A DNA stretch of 64,000 nt from Streptomyces sp. SAT1 (GTDB lineage: Bacteria > Actinomycetota > Actinomycetes > Streptomycetales > Streptomycetaceae), in the NCBI RefSeq assembly GCF_001654495.1, contig NZ_CP015849.1, forward strand, positions 2,370,501 to 2,434,500, read 5' to 3'. This document shows positions 7,608 through 17,636 of this stretch, one piece after another. The notes beneath the pieces were generated by a model that was not told the DNA's origin, made no database searches, and saw only the letters and a list, made by a program, of their open reading frames with translations. Numbering within the stretch: position 1 is the first letter of the stretch; each line of letters starts with the position of its first letter. Made by a program: the position numbers and the translations under genes.

Positions 7608-10091
7608 CTACGGCTTCGTCCTCGGCAGGACCTCGCCGTAGATGTGCCACTTGCCCTGCGCCTCGTCGAAGAAGACACGCGTCACCTTGTACTCGGACCC
7701 CCGGGCGAGCAGCAGTTCGCGCTCGCCGGGGTACTTGGAGAGATGGTCGATCCAGAGCGCCGGAGTGCCCTTCGCCACGCGGAGGTGCATCCACACGGGC
7801 TTCTGGTCGAACGGGGGCGGCGGTGTCTTGCCGAGCGCCGTCGAAGTGAACGCCTTGTCGTCGAACGTACCGCCGAGCATGTCGAGCGGTGAGTCGATCG
7901 CGCGCCCGCCGACCTTCACGTGGTCGACCCCGGTACCGCGGACGATCATGATGTCCTCGGGCACCGGGCGGGTGTCCATGACGTCGTCCATCTCGGCGAT
8001 GGTGTGCTTGAGCGCGTCGTCCACCGGAGCGCCGAACCGGAGATGGCCGTTGATCAGGTCGTACTCGTTGCCGCTGTACGTCCGCAGCGCCTCACGCGAC
8101 TCGGGGGTCAGGTCGTCCAGGAACTTGTTCCAGTACGCGTTGCCGTACTCCAGCCCCGCCTTGTTGCTGGCACTGGGCGCGGTGTTCGTGCCCCGGGACA
8201 GCTCGGCCTCGGCGACCGCGTGCTTCTCGGCGTCGTCGAGGGCGTCGAAGTCCCGGTCCGACATCTGCGGCTTGTACTCGAACGGTTCCCCGGTGCCGTG
8301 TCCCGGCACGTCCGCGTGGTCGTGGACCGGGGTCGCCGGGGCGTCGGCGCCGTGGTGCGCGGTGGCGTCGAGGACCGGGTGGTCGAGGTCCACGTGGTCG
8401 CCCACGTGCGAGGCGTCGTCGGCATGGCCGTCCGTGTGGTGCCCGCCGCCGTGGTGGTCGGTGTGGTCACCACCGCCGTGCTCGGTGTGTCCCGTGCCGT
8501 CATGGCCGTGACCGTGACCGTGGCCGTTCGGCGCGTCCGAGGTGTGACCGTGCCCGCCGCTGCCGGGGACGTCGTGCGTGGGCACGTCGTGCGTCGGCGT
8601 GTGCGTCGGGGTGTGGTCGTACGAGGCCGGGGCGTGGTCGTAGGACGACGGCGGCGGCGTGTGGTCGTACGAGGACGGCGGGACCGTGTGGTCGTACGGC
8701 GAGGGTGACGGCGTGTGGCCGTAGTGCGCGGCCGGGTCGGCCGTGTGGGACACGCCGTCCGCGCCGGTGTGTACGCCGGTGTGGACAGGCTGCTGCCCGT
8801 GGATCGTCCAGCTGTCGGGAAGGCCCGGGACCTTCGGGGCGTTCGGGACGGTCTCGTGCGGGACCGGTGTGGTCTCGGGGATGCCGTTGGCAGCCGTGAT
8901 GTTGCCGTGCGGGTCCAGCAGCCGTCCGTCGGGCAGGTGGACCGAGCCGTCCGGCAGCGTCGGCATGTCGATCTTGCCGATGCCCTTCAAAGCCTTGGTG
9001 ATGTCCCCGATCTTCGACAGGCCCGCACCCGCACCCTTGGCCACATACGTCATCGGATCGATGACCCTGCCCGCCTTGCCCGCCACCGACAACGCCTTCG
9101 CGACCGCGCCGGCCTTGCCCGCACCCGACGCCGCACCCCCCGCACCACCCGTGAACACCGTGGTCAGCACATTGAACGTGACCGCACCGGCCGCGCGGGC
9201 GGGGTTCTTGCCCCACTCGTCCCACGCCACCAGCGCCTTCCCCGTCTCCTTCATCGCCGTACGCGAATCACGGATCCAGGACGGCAGCTTGTCGTCCGGC
9301 AGCGCCCAGAACAGCGTGCCCAGACCCGGCAACGAGGTCAGGACCAGACCGGTGGCGAGCTGCGCGAGGCCCTTCCACGCCTGACCCATCGCCTCCCAGC
9401 CACCGAAACCGACCAGCGTCCCCAGACCCTTGATCGTGCCCCACACACCGTCCACGATCAGGCCGTCCCACACGAACGACTTGACCCAGTGACCCACCTC
9501 GTACCAGTGATGCTTCTCCTCCACCGGGTCACCCCAGGGAAGCTTCGCGTTCTTCAGATCATCCGCGTCGAACCCGTACTGGTCCTTGCGGTCCGAACCG
9601 TCCCCCGCGACCATCTGCGTACCGTGGAACAACGCGGTGATCTTGTTGTGACAGGTACGCTCCGCCGCCCAGAACGCCGCGACCGTCCGCGTGATCTCGT
9701 CCCGGATCCGGTTGTGCCGGCCGACCTTGTCACCGTCGTACTGCCAGTCGTCATCGTCCTTCACCGAATCGACGAACGTCGTCGCCTCGTCCTTCAGATC
9801 CTCCAGCTTCTTGACGAGAGGACGGATCTCCGTCGCATACCCCGACAACGCCCCCGACACCGACTCCAGCCCGGTCGCGAACGTGTCCGCACGGTCCTTC
9901 ACCGGCTTCGTCGACGCGAACAACTGCTCCGCCTCCGGAGCCCTGTAATACGCCGACAGTCCCTGGAACTTCGTGTGGACGTCCTGACCGGTCGAACGGA
10001 TATGACCCGCGTCCGCCTTCAGGTTCCCGTACGCCTTCTCCAGCAGTTCCAGATCACCCGTGAACTGCGGAATCTCCTCAGGCTTGATCAC
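7608..10091 (-). CDS. Type VII-secreted multidomain toxin with C-terminal ADP-ribosyltransferase domain
   Basis: An 827-residue protein. Residues 1 to about 150 are helical and resemble ESX-substrate N-termini ([17 protein letters not shown] region). About 200-350 contain hydrophobic and Gly/Ala-rich helices. About 430-600 are a His/Asp/Gly/Pro-rich linker with YDHT repeats. About 630-827 are an ADP-ribosyltransferase: Arg718 in IMIVRGTG, Ser750 in FTSTAL, and the ExE pair Glu790-Arg-Glu792 in YPGERELLL. This order and spacing match Arg-specific ADP-ribosylating exotoxins of the VIP2/exoenzyme family, so the catalytic set is complete. No Sec signal is seen; export by the adjacent ESX system is inferred. 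The GTG start overlaps the stop of the preceding small gene (GTGA, 10088-10091), implying translational coupling. The target protein is unknown. Confidence 0.85.
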   Translation of the reverse strand: MIKPEEIPQFTGDLELLEKAYGNLKADAGHIRSTGQDVHTKFQGLSAYYRAPEAEQLFASTKPVKDRADTFATGLESVSGALSGYATEIRPLVKKLEDLKDEATTFVDSVKDDDDWQYDGDKVGRHNRIRDEITRTVAAFWAAERTCHNKITALFHGTQMVAGDGSDRKDQYGFDADDLKNAKLPWGDPVEEKHHWYEVGHWVKSFVWDGLIVDGVWGTIKGLGTLVGFGGWEAMGQAWKGLAQLATGLVLTSLPGLGTLFWALPDDKLPSWIRDSRTAMKETGKALVAWDEWGKNPARAAGAVTFNVLTTVFTGGAGGAASGAGKAGAVAKALSVAGKAGRVIDPMTYVAKGAGAGLSKIGDITKALKGIGKIDMPTLPDGSVHLPDGRLLDPHGNITAANGIPETTPVPHETVPNAPKVPGLPDSWTIHGQQPVHTGVHTGADGVSHTADPAAHYGHTPSPSPYDHTVPPSSYDHTPPPSSYDHAPASYDHTPTHTPTHDVPTHDVPGSGGHGHTSDAPNGHGHGHGHDGTGHTEHGGGDHTDHHGGGHHTDGHADDASHVGDHVDLDHPVLDATAHHGADAPATPVHDHADVPGHGTGEPFEYKPQMSDRDFDALDDAEKHAVAEAELSRGTNTAPSASNKAGLEYGNAYWNKFLDDLTPESREALRTYSGNEYDLINGHLRFGAPVDDALKHTIAEMDDVMDTRPVPEDIMIVRGTGVDHVKVGGRAIDSPLDMLGGTFDDKAFTSTALGKTPPPPFDQKPVWMHLRVAKGTPALWIDHLSKYPGERELLLARGSEYKVTRVFFDEAQGKWHIYGEVLPRTKP

Positions 10092-10483
10092 CCCGCACCC
10101 ACCCCGGGAGCATCCAGCTTCGGCGCCTTCAACGCAGCACGCTGCGCACGCGCCGCCATCTCCTCATCACCATTCAGATACGCCGTCGTCGCATCCACCA
10201 CACCCTGCAACGACTTACCCGCCCGCGCCGCCACGAACTGCAGATCCCTCGACGCATGCTCCGCCCACTGCGACAGAGCCAACGCCACCAGACCCCCCTG
10301 CCCCTTACCGTCCTTACCCCCACCACCGGAGTCCGCAGAGATCGTCCCCGCATACGTCGCCGCCGACGTCAAATGCTCCCCGAACGCCTTCCCGTACGTC
10401 TCCAGATGCGACGCCGACTCACCCGTCGTCCTCAACACACCCGAAATACCCTGCGGCTTCAGATCCCAGCCCGACACCGACAA
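10088..10483 (-). CDS. Small helical ESX-associated protein coupled to the toxin gene
   Basis: A 131-residue predicted helical protein, starting [17 protein letters not shown]. It has a Gly/Asp/Lys-rich loop around residues 50-63 between two long amphipathic helices, so it has the helix-turn-helix hairpin size range of WXG100-superfamily proteins, though the turn is not WXG. I recall it as the DUF6507-type family, without certainty. Its stop codon overlaps the toxin start (GTGA), so the two are made together. A chaperone or co-secreted partner of the toxin is the natural guess. It lies 47 nt downstream of the next WXG100-like gene. Confidence 0.75.
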   Translation of the reverse strand: MSVSGWDLKPQGISGVLRTTGESASHLETYGKAFGEHLTSAATYAGTISADSGGGGKDGKGQGGLVALALSQWAEHASRDLQFVAARAGKSLQGVVDATTAYLNGDEEMAARAQRAALKAPKLDAPGVGAG

Positions 10484-10530
10484 CCCCCGTACCCACCACG
10501 ACCTACAGCAGACCCCACGAAACCGGCCCC

Positions 10531-10845
10531 TCAGCCGATGTTGTCCACCGCCGACTTCGCCTTCGCCAACGTCGACTGCGCCGTCGCATCATTCTTCTCC
10601 AACGTCGACTTCACCAGCCCGATGATGTTCCGCACCTCCTGCGACGCACGATTCCACCGCTGCTCCTTGCCGTGATACTCATCCGCCACACCATCAGCCG
10701 TGAAATCAGCCATCGCCGCCTTCACCTGACGATCACGCTGCCCGATCACCTCCTCCAACCGCGCCACCACCGCCTGAAGACTCCCCTGCGCATCCGACGA
10801 CGCACCCGTGTCATACGAACGACGATCCGAACCCGAACCCGCCAT
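10531..10845 (-). CDS. WXG100-family (ESAT-6-like) protein, second of the pair
   Basis: A 104-residue helical hairpin protein with the WXG100 length. The first helix covers about 18-48 ([19 protein letters not shown]); the turn reads [11 protein letters not shown], with Tyr-His-Gly where WXG usually stands; the second helix runs to the end ([22 protein letters not shown]). Such proteins form antiparallel heterodimers and are ESX substrates. ATG 10845 has GGGGAG upstream at 9 nt; GTG 10848 is an alternative. It is 81 nt after the other Esx gene, and the two probably form the heterodimer. Confidence 0.8.
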   Translation of the reverse strand: MAGSGSDRRSYDTGASSDAQGSLQAVVARLEEVIGQRDRQVKAAMADFTADGVADEYHGKEQRWNRASQEVRNIIGLVKSTLEKNDATAQSTLAKAKSAVDNIG

Positions 10846-10926
10846 CACACACCACTCCCCGTGAAACAGAAAAACAACAGAACAGACAACACCAACGACA
10901 CGAACGACCCGAACGACCCGGACGGA

Positions 10927-11253
10927 TCAGCGGAACCGCGCCGCATCGAAATTCGCCGCACCCATGTGATGCCGCGCATTGTCACCCTGCTCCTGATCAC
11001 CCGACGAGAACGCACCGTCCATCCCCGACTGACCACCCACAATCGCCGACAACGACGCATTCAACTCACGCGCGATCCCGTCCGCCCGCCCCTTGAACTC
11101 ATCGAACATCCGCCGCCCCGTACCGTTGAACTTCCCCTCCAACGGCTCCACCGCCTGCACCAACTGACGGATCAACGACCCCAGATCATCACTCGACCCA
11201 CGCGAATCACGCGTCAACGTCGACAACGTCTGCGTACCCATATCGAACTTCAC
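10927..11253 (-). CDS. WXG100-family (ESAT-6-like) protein, first of the pair
   Basis: A 108-residue helical hairpin protein. GTG at 11253 is chosen as start because GGGGGAGG lies about 10 nt upstream; longer in-frame starts (11289 and 11364) lack such a site and would push the length beyond WXG100 norms. The first helix is STLTRDSRGSSDDLGSLIRQLVQ in outline, the turn is KFNGTGRRMF with Phe-Asn-Gly in the WXG position, and the second helix follows. The tail is polar and ends ANFDAARFR. It is the first small gene of the ESX cluster after the phosphatase, so expression likely begins just upstream (11254-11463). Confidence 0.78.
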   Translation of the reverse strand: MKFDMGTQTLSTLTRDSRGSSDDLGSLIRQLVQAVEPLEGKFNGTGRRMFDEFKGRADGIARELNASLSAIVGGQSGMDGAFSSGDQEQGDNARHHMGAANFDAARFR

Positions 11254-11463
11254 GCCGAACTCGCCTCCCCCATCAGAACTTCCGAACATCTGGACATTCG
11301 AGATGTACGAGACATGACGGATGTCCAGGGCCGTGGACCGTCGACGTCCGGGTCCCGGAGTCACGACATAGCCGTCCCATCTCTACCAACTGCCGGATCG
11401 CGGGTGCAATCCGGGGTCGGAACATCCACAGATGCATCACATACCGGCCAGGGTGGCCGGACT

Positions 11464-12639
11464 TCAGCGGGCGGTGGCGGTCGGGCCCTCGCGGCAGATC
11501 AGCAGGAGCGCGCGGTCGTCGTTGACGTCCTTGGCCACCGCCTCGATCAGATGCCAGGCGGCGCCGTGGAAGCCGCCGGCGACATAGCGGTCGGCCTCGC
11601 CGGTGAGGCGGTCGATGCCCTCGGCGATGTCGCGCTCGGCGGTCTCCACCAGGCCGTCGGTGAAGAGCATCAGGACGTCGCCGGGGCGCAGGGAGCCCTT
11701 GACCGAGTCGAACTGGGCGCCGTCGTACACGCCGAGCAGGGGCCCCTCGGCGGCCTTCTCCTCCCAGCGGCCGGTGCCCGCGCTGAGCTGGAGGCCCGGC
11801 GGGTGGCCCGCGGAGTACAGCTCGTAGTCGCCGGAGTCCAGATCGAGGACGAGGTGGATGGAGGTGGCGAAGCCCTCCTCCCAGTCCTGGCGGAGCAGAT
11901 AGCCGTTGGCGGCGGGCAGGAAGGCGTGCGGGGGCAGGCTGCCGAGCAGACCGCCGAACGCCCCGGAGAGCAGCAGCGCCCGCGAGCCCGCGTCCATGCC
12001 CTTGCCGGAGACGTCGGTGAGGACGACCTCCAGGGTGCGGCCGCCGTTGGTACGGGCGGCGACGACGAAGTCACCGGAGAAGGACTGGCCGCCGGCGGGG
12101 CGCAGCGCCATCTCGTGGTGCCAGGTACCGGGCAGCCGGGGCAGCTGGCTCTGTACGCGGATGCGTTCGCGCAGGTCGAAGAGCATGGTGCCGCCGCGCC
12201 GCCAGGGCACGCCGACGCGGCTGCGGAACTGTGCGATCAGCAGGCCGAAGAAGCCGCAGGCGGCGACCACCAGCACCACGCCCGGTGTCACCCGTGAGGG
12301 GCCCTCGGTGTACGGGCCGAGCCGGACGGACTCCACGATGAGGGCCGTGGCCGCCGCCGCGTACAGGCCGAGCAGGCTGGCCGGGCGCAGCAGGAGGCCG
12401 CCGGCGACGATGGGCAGGACGAGCGCGACCGGCGAGAACCACACCGAGTCGACGAGCGTCAGCGCGGCGATCACGGGAATGGTCACCAGCAGACCGCCCA
12501 GCGCGATCCAGTCCGAGCCGTCGCCGCGGAAGTAGTCGACGGCGGCTCGGCGCACGCCGACGCGGGCCCGGTGCCACTGCATCTTCAACCGGGCCGTGAA
12601 CGTCTCGGCTTCCGCGCGCCGCCCTCGTTCTGCTGCCAT
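11464..12639 (-). CDS. Membrane PP2C/SpoIIE-type serine phosphatase
   Basis: A 391-residue protein. About residues 45-145 hold four hydrophobic helices (IALGGLLVTIPVIAALT and following). The C-terminal half is a SpoIIE/RsbU-type PP2C domain: GGQSFSGDFV, the Mn-binding TDVSGKGMDAG motif, GHPPGL, and DVLMLFTDGLVE near the end. Such phosphatases dephosphorylate anti-anti-sigma factors in stress and developmental signalling. It points the same way as the ESX genes and lies about 210 nt upstream of the first Esx gene, so it may be separately promoted. ATG at 12639 is preceded only by a weak AGGG site. Confidence 0.85.
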   Translation of the reverse strand: MAAERGRRAEAETFTARLKMQWHRARVGVRRAAVDYFRGDGSDWIALGGLLVTIPVIAALTLVDSVWFSPVALVLPIVAGGLLLRPASLLGLYAAAATALIVESVRLGPYTEGPSRVTPGVVLVVAACGFFGLLIAQFRSRVGVPWRRGGTMLFDLRERIRVQSQLPRLPGTWHHEMALRPAGGQSFSGDFVVAARTNGGRTLEVVLTDVSGKGMDAGSRALLLSGAFGGLLGSLPPHAFLPAANGYLLRQDWEEGFATSIHLVLDLDSGDYELYSAGHPPGLQLSAGTGRWEEKAAEGPLLGVYDGAQFDSVKGSLRPGDVLMLFTDGLVETAERDIAEGIDRLTGEADRYVAGGFHGAAWHLIEAVAKDVNDDRALLLICREGPTATAR

Positions 12640-12802
12640 TAGTTCGGGACCCTATCCATCGGACCCGCCGGTTGGCACGGGAGGTCCGACTTATCCCCCG
12701 TCCGGGGCTCGACTTCACAGTGAACTTCACAGGAAGCCTCCGCGTCGCCACCCCCGGCAAAATTGTTTCGACCGGGCCGTGGGGTGCTGGTAGGGATGGC
12801 AC

Positions 12803-14044
12803 ATGGCAACCGATCTTGCGACCGAGCTGAGGGTGCTGCGGCCCGACGAGTGGGACACGTGGTACGACAACCTGATCCGCGCCTTCGGCGGTGTCCCGGA
12901 GCCGGGCGAGGAGAGGGACCTCTACCGCACCCTGACCGAGTGCGGCCGTTCGCTGGGCGTCTGGGACGGGGACACGTGCGTGGCCACGGCGGGGGCGTTC
13001 AGCTTCCGGGTCACCGTGCCCGGCGGCGCCGCGGTGCCGGCCGCGGGAGTGACCATGGTCGGCGTGGCCGCCACGCACCGGCGGCGCGGACTGCTGACGT
13101 CGATGATGCGGCGCCAGTTGGACGACGTGCGGTCCTCGGGCGAGCCGCTGGCCCTGCTGACGGCCTCCGAGCCCGGGATCTACGGCCGGTTCGGGTACGG
13201 CGCGGCGAGCTTCCAGCTGCGCGCCGACATCGACACCGGCCGGGCCGGGCTGTCCGTCCCGGACGGCACGGACGGCGTACGGCTGCGGTACGCGGAGCCC
13301 GCCGACGCGGTCGACGCGTGCGAGGCGGTGTACGCGCGGCTGGTGTCCGGCCGGCCCGGGATGCTGGCCCGGCGGCCGGGCTGGGAACGGCTCGGGCTGC
13401 TCGACGTGGAGAGCCTGCGCGGGGGCGCCTCGCCGTTGCAGTGCGTGCTCGCCGAGCGCGGCGGGGAGGTCACCGGGTACGCCCGGTACCGGGTCAGGCC
13501 GGTCTGGGAGGACGGCGGGCCCGAGGGCACGGTGGAACTCGCCGAGCTGGGCGCGCTCGATCCGCTGTCCGACGCGGCGCTGTGGCGGTTCCTGTTCGAC
13601 ATCGACCTGACGTCGCGGCTGTCGCTGCGGAACCGGCCGGTCGACGACGCCTGGCAGTACCTGGTGAGCGACATCCGGCGGTGCCGGACGCGGCAGCGGG
13701 ACTCGCTGTACGTACGCCTCGTCGACGTCGGGGCGGCGCTGGCCGCGCGGACGTACCAGGCGCCGGTGGACGTGGTCCTGGAGGTGGAGGACGCCTTCTG
13801 CGGGTGGAACGCCGGGCGGTGGCGGCTGAGCGGGGACGCGAAGGGCGCGGTGTGCGAGCGCACGTCGGACGCCGCCGATCTCGCGCTGTCCGTACGGGAG
13901 CTGGGGGCGGCGTATCTCGGTGGGGTGCCGCTGACCGCGCTGGCCGCGGCCGGGCGGGTACGGGAGCTGCGCGGCGGGGCGCTGGCGGAGGCGGCCGTGG
14001 GGTTCGGCTCGGCGGTCGCGCCCTGGCTGCCGCACGGGTTCTAG
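12803..14044 (+). CDS. eis: Eis-type GNAT N-acetyltransferase
   Basis: A 413-residue acetyl-CoA-dependent acetyltransferase of the Eis family (hexameric enzymes that acetylate amines such as aminoglycosides and peptides). The N-terminal GNAT domain shows the CoA-binding VGVAATHRRRGLLTSMM segment. Tyr127 in YGRFGYG corresponds to the catalytic Tyr of mycobacterial Eis, and the chain ends in Phe (LPHGF), whose C-terminal carboxylate acts as the base in Eis. The C-terminal half fits the sterol-carrier-like domain. Length is typical (about 400). It has its own upstream region (12640-12802) divergent from the phosphatase. Natural substrate unknown. Confidence 0.85.
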   Translation: MATDLATELRVLRPDEWDTWYDNLIRAFGGVPEPGEERDLYRTLTECGRSLGVWDGDTCVATAGAFSFRVTVPGGAAVPAAGVTMVGVAATHRRRGLLTSMMRRQLDDVRSSGEPLALLTASEPGIYGRFGYGAASFQLRADIDTGRAGLSVPDGTDGVRLRYAEPADAVDACEAVYARLVSGRPGMLARRPGWERLGLLDVESLRGGASPLQCVLAERGGEVTGYARYRVRPVWEDGGPEGTVELAELGALDPLSDAALWRFLFDIDLTSRLSLRNRPVDDAWQYLVSDIRRCRTRQRDSLYVRLVDVGAALAARTYQAPVDVVLEVEDAFCGWNAGRWRLSGDAKGAVCERTSDAADLALSVRELGAAYLGGVPLTALAAAGRVRELRGGALAEAAVGFGSAVAPWLPHGF

Positions 14045-14116
14045 GACCGGACCGGCCGGTACGTTCCCGTCGCCTGCCCCGGGGTGGGGGCGGGGCGGCG
14101 GCGGGCGGAGCGGCGG

Positions 14117-14929
14117 TCAGCGCTGCTGGCAGGCGGGGCACCAGAAGAGGTTGCGCGCGGCCAGGTCGGCGGTGCGGATCTCGGTCGCGCAGATGTGGCA
14201 GGGCAGGGTGGCCCGGCGGTAGACGTAGACCTCGCCGCCGTGGTCGTCGACGCGCGGCGGGCGGCCCATGGCCTCGGGGGTGTGCTCGGGGCGGACCGTG
14301 TCGATGCGGTTGTTGCGGACGCCCTCGCGCATGAGGGCGACGAGGTCGGTCCAGATCGCGTCCCACTCGGCGGGGGTGATGTCCTTGCCCGGCCGGTACG
14401 GGTCGATGCCGTGCCGGAAGAGGACCTCGGCGCGGTAGACGTTGCCCACGCCCGCGATGACCTTCTGGTCCATCAGCAGGGCGGCGATCGTCGTACGGCT
14501 GCGGCGCACCCGGGCGTAGGCGGCGGCCGGGTCGGCGTCGGGGCGCAGCGGGTCGGGGCCGAGGCGGTCGTGTATCGCCTGCTTCTCGGGCTCGGTGATC
14601 AGGGCGCAGGTGGTGGGGCCGCGCAGGTCGACGTACGCGGTGGCGTTGGCGAGGCGGAGGCGGACGGTGTCCGTGGGCGGGGGCGCGGGGGCGTCGCCGA
14701 AGGTGACCTTGCCGAAGAGGCCGAGGTGGATGTGGACCCAGTCGGCGGTGCGGAAGCGGAGGAAGAGGTGCTTGCCGTGGGCCTCGGTGCGGGTCAGCTC
14801 CGCTGGGGTGAGCAGGGTCGCGGCGGCGGAGAACTTGCCCTGGGGGCTGGTCACGTGGGTGGGGGTGCCGTCGGCGAAGCGGGCGGCGTAGTCCTGTGCC
14901 AGGCGGTGGATGGTGTGCCCTTCCGGCAC
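14117..14929 (-). CDS. nei: Fpg/Nei-family DNA glycosylase (endonuclease VIII type)
   Basis: A 270-residue base-excision-repair enzyme removing oxidised bases and cleaving at abasic sites. After the initiator it reads PEGHTIHRL, with the N-terminal Pro nucleophile and Glu of the Nei subfamily. The helix-two-turn-helix motif is in MDQKVIAGVGNVYRAE (Lys and Asn conserved). The C-terminal zinc finger is CHIC followed by CPAC at the end. GTG 14929 is selected because it places Pro at position 2 and has AAAGGAA 8 nt upstream; longer in-frame extensions are repetitive GC-rich sequence and unlikely to be coding. Confidence 0.93.
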   Translation of the reverse strand: MPEGHTIHRLAQDYAARFADGTPTHVTSPQGKFSAAATLLTPAELTRTEAHGKHLFLRFRTADWVHIHLGLFGKVTFGDAPAPPPTDTVRLRLANATAYVDLRGPTTCALITEPEKQAIHDRLGPDPLRPDADPAAAYARVRRSRTTIAALLMDQKVIAGVGNVYRAEVLFRHGIDPYRPGKDITPAEWDAIWTDLVALMREGVRNNRIDTVRPEHTPEAMGRPPRVDDHGGEVYVYRRATLPCHICATEIRTADLAARNLFWCPACQQR

Positions 14930-15338
14930 GGTGCGGGTTCCTTTCGTGGGCGTGGGTGAGTTGTCGCGGGGCGCGGTGGGGGTGGTCGGGGTGGGGACGG
15001 GCGCCCATGCGGGGCTTTGCCCCGGACCCCGTCCTTTCCCACCCACCCACCCGTCTCGGTGAGTCGAGAAGTCACCCGCCCCGGGGCTCCGCCCCGGCCC
15101 CCGGCGGGGGCTCCGCCCCCTGCGCCCCCGGGGAGGACACGATGAGCAGGGAGTACCTGAAGCTCTCCATCCTCCGCCCCCTGCGGCCCCGGGGAGGACA
15201 CCGAGGGGGGCACCCGGAGAGGACATCCTCGGGAAGCCGCCCCGGGGAGGACAGGCTCTGGGACGCCTGGGGAGGCCGGTCCCGCCCCTTCCGAGGGGGC
15301 AGCCCCGGTCGGCCTGTCGGGGGGCGGGTGTCCGGACG
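14930..15338. repeat. GC-rich intergenic stretch with palindromes and three direct repeats
   Basis: This 409-nt space between nei and rpiB has no convincing gene. It contains GGGGCTCCGCCCC-type inverted repeats around 15083-15120, a kind of element scattered through Streptomyces genomes. It also has three exact copies of CCCCGGGGAGGACA at 15126-15139, 15187-15200 and 15240-15253, spaced 61 and 53 bp apart, plus a diverged CCCGGAGAGGACA at about 15210. A run at 15142 with an AGGAG-like site could start a short frame, but its composition is repeat-derived. Confidence 0.6.
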
Positions 15339-15824
<486 letters not shown>

Positions 15825-16082
15825 GGTCCGAGTGTGACACGGCGGATCCCGGGCGGGCGGCTCGGGTCGAGCCCGCCCCGCCGCCCGGATCGTGCCCGCG
15901 GCGTGCCCGCATTGTGTCCGGGATATGCACGGAAGAAATGCAGGGCGGACTGCGAACCTCAAAGAAACCTCAAGTAACGATTACGTTTCGAAGGTTCACG
16001 AATTCCTTTGCCTCCGATTCACTGAACCGACTCGTACGCCGCTCGTACGGGAAAACGCTCACCCGGCGCAAAAGGAATCCCC

Positions 16083-17597
16083 ATGACCTCGCAGCCGACC
16101 CTGCAGCAGGCTGGAAGCGGCCACCCCACCCCGGACGGACCCGGTTCCGGGCTCCAGGCCGGACTCAAGAACCGACATCTGTCGATGATCGCGATCGGCG
16201 GCGTCATCGGCGCCGGCCTCTTCGTCGGCTCCAGTTCCGGAATCGCCACCGCCGGCCCCGGCATCCTCCTCTCCTACGCCCTCGTCGGCACCCTCGTCGT
16301 CCTCGTGATGCGCATGCTCGGCGAGATGTCCGCCGCCAACCCCGCCTCCGGCTCCTTCTCCGCGCACGCCGACCGGGCGCTCGGGCGCTGGGCCGGGTTC
16401 TCCATCGGCTGGCTGTACTGGTTCTTCTGGGTCGTCGTGCTCGCCGTCGAGGCCACGGCGGGCGCGAAGATCCTCTCCGGCTGGGTGCCCGCCGTGCCCC
16501 AGTGGGGCTGGGCGCTGATCGTGATGCTGGTGCTCACCGCCACCAACCTGGTCTCCGTCGGCTCCTACGGCGAGTTCGAGTTCTGGTTCGCCGGGATCAA
16601 GGTCGTGGCGATCGGCGCGTTCATCGTCGTCGGCCTGCTGGCCATCTTCGGCGTGCTGCCGGGCGTCCACGCCGACCAGGCGTCCTTCGGCAACCTCACC
16701 GGCCACGGCGGCTTCCTGCCGCACGGCCCCGGTTCGATCCTCACCGGTGTGCTGCTCGTCGTCTTCTCCTTCATGGGCAGCGAGATCGCCACCCTGGCGG
16801 CCGGTGAGTCCGAGGACCCGCAGCGCGCGGTCACCAAGTCGACCAACAGCATCATCTGGCGCATCGCCGTCTTCTACCTCGGCTCGATCCTCGTCGTCGT
16901 CTCCCTCATCCCCTGGGACGCCAAGTCGATCGCCGACAAGGGCTCCTACGTCGCCGCCCTGGACTCCCTCGGTATCGCGCACGCCGGTCAGATCATGAAC
17001 TTCATCGTGCTGACCTCGGTGCTGTCCTGTCTCAACTCCGGCCTCTACACCGCCTCCCGCATGGCCTTCTCGCTCGGCGAGCGCGGGGACGCGCCGAGGG
17101 CGTTCGCCCGCACCACCGGGCGCGGGGTGCCGCGGACCGCGATCCTCGTCTCGGTCGCCTTCGGCTTCGTGGCCGTCTTCTTCAACTACAAGTTCCCGGA
17201 CTCCGTCTTCCTCTTCCTCGTCAACTCCTCCGGTGCGGTCGCCCTGTTCGTGTGGCTGGTGATCTGCTTCTCCCAGCTGCGCATGCGGAAGATCATCCAG
17301 CGGGAGGCGCCGGAGAAGCTGGTCGTGCGGATGTGGCTGTACCCGTATCTGACCTGGGCCGCGGCGGCCGTGATCGTCTTCGTCCTGGGCTACATGCTCA
17401 CCGACACCGAGCACGACGGCCGCGAGACCGTACTGCTGTCGCTGCTGGTGGCGGCGGTCGTGCTGGTGATCGCCGTGGCCAGGGAGCGGCTGGGCGGGCA
17501 CCGGCGGGCGGCCGTGGCCGGTACGGCCGCTGACACCGCCGCCACCGACGAGAGCGCGGACGGCGCGGGCGGGGCCGAGCAGGTCCCGGCCGGCTGA
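16083..17597 (+). CDS. Amino acid permease of the APC superfamily (GABA permease-like)
   Basis: A 504-residue proton-coupled amino acid transporter with about 12 membrane helices. The APC/AAT signature follows a short cytoplasmic N-terminus: LKNRHLSMIAIGGVIGAGLFVGS, then RMLGEMSAANPASGSFS and the FEFWFAGIK segment. These resemble GabP and related gamma-aminobutyrate or aromatic permeases; the exact substrate cannot be read. ATG 16083 has AAAGGAA upstream. The upstream region (about 15940-16040) is unusually AT-rich for this genome and probably holds the promoter. A close paralogue lies at 25291-26682. Confidence 0.88.
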   Translation: MTSQPTLQQAGSGHPTPDGPGSGLQAGLKNRHLSMIAIGGVIGAGLFVGSSSGIATAGPGILLSYALVGTLVVLVMRMLGEMSAANPASGSFSAHADRALGRWAGFSIGWLYWFFWVVVLAVEATAGAKILSGWVPAVPQWGWALIVMLVLTATNLVSVGSYGEFEFWFAGIKVVAIGAFIVVGLLAIFGVLPGVHADQASFGNLTGHGGFLPHGPGSILTGVLLVVFSFMGSEIATLAAGESEDPQRAVTKSTNSIIWRIAVFYLGSILVVVSLIPWDAKSIADKGSYVAALDSLGIAHAGQIMNFIVLTSVLSCLNSGLYTASRMAFSLGERGDAPRAFARTTGRGVPRTAILVSVAFGFVAVFFNYKFPDSVFLFLVNSSGAVALFVWLVICFSQLRMRKIIQREAPEKLVVRMWLYPYLTWAAAAVIVFVLGYMLTDTEHDGRETVLLSLLVAAVVLVIAVARERLGGHRRAAVAGTAADTAATDESADGAGGAEQVPAG

Positions 17598-17636
17598 CCG
17601 CCCCGCGGGTCCGCCTGCGGCGGGCGGGGGAACGCG

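Noticed and set aside
10927..11364. Longer start for the first Esx-like gene
   Set aside because: The extra 37 residues lack ESX-like sequence and ribosome site; GTG 11253 has a strong GGGGGAGG and gives WXG100 length.
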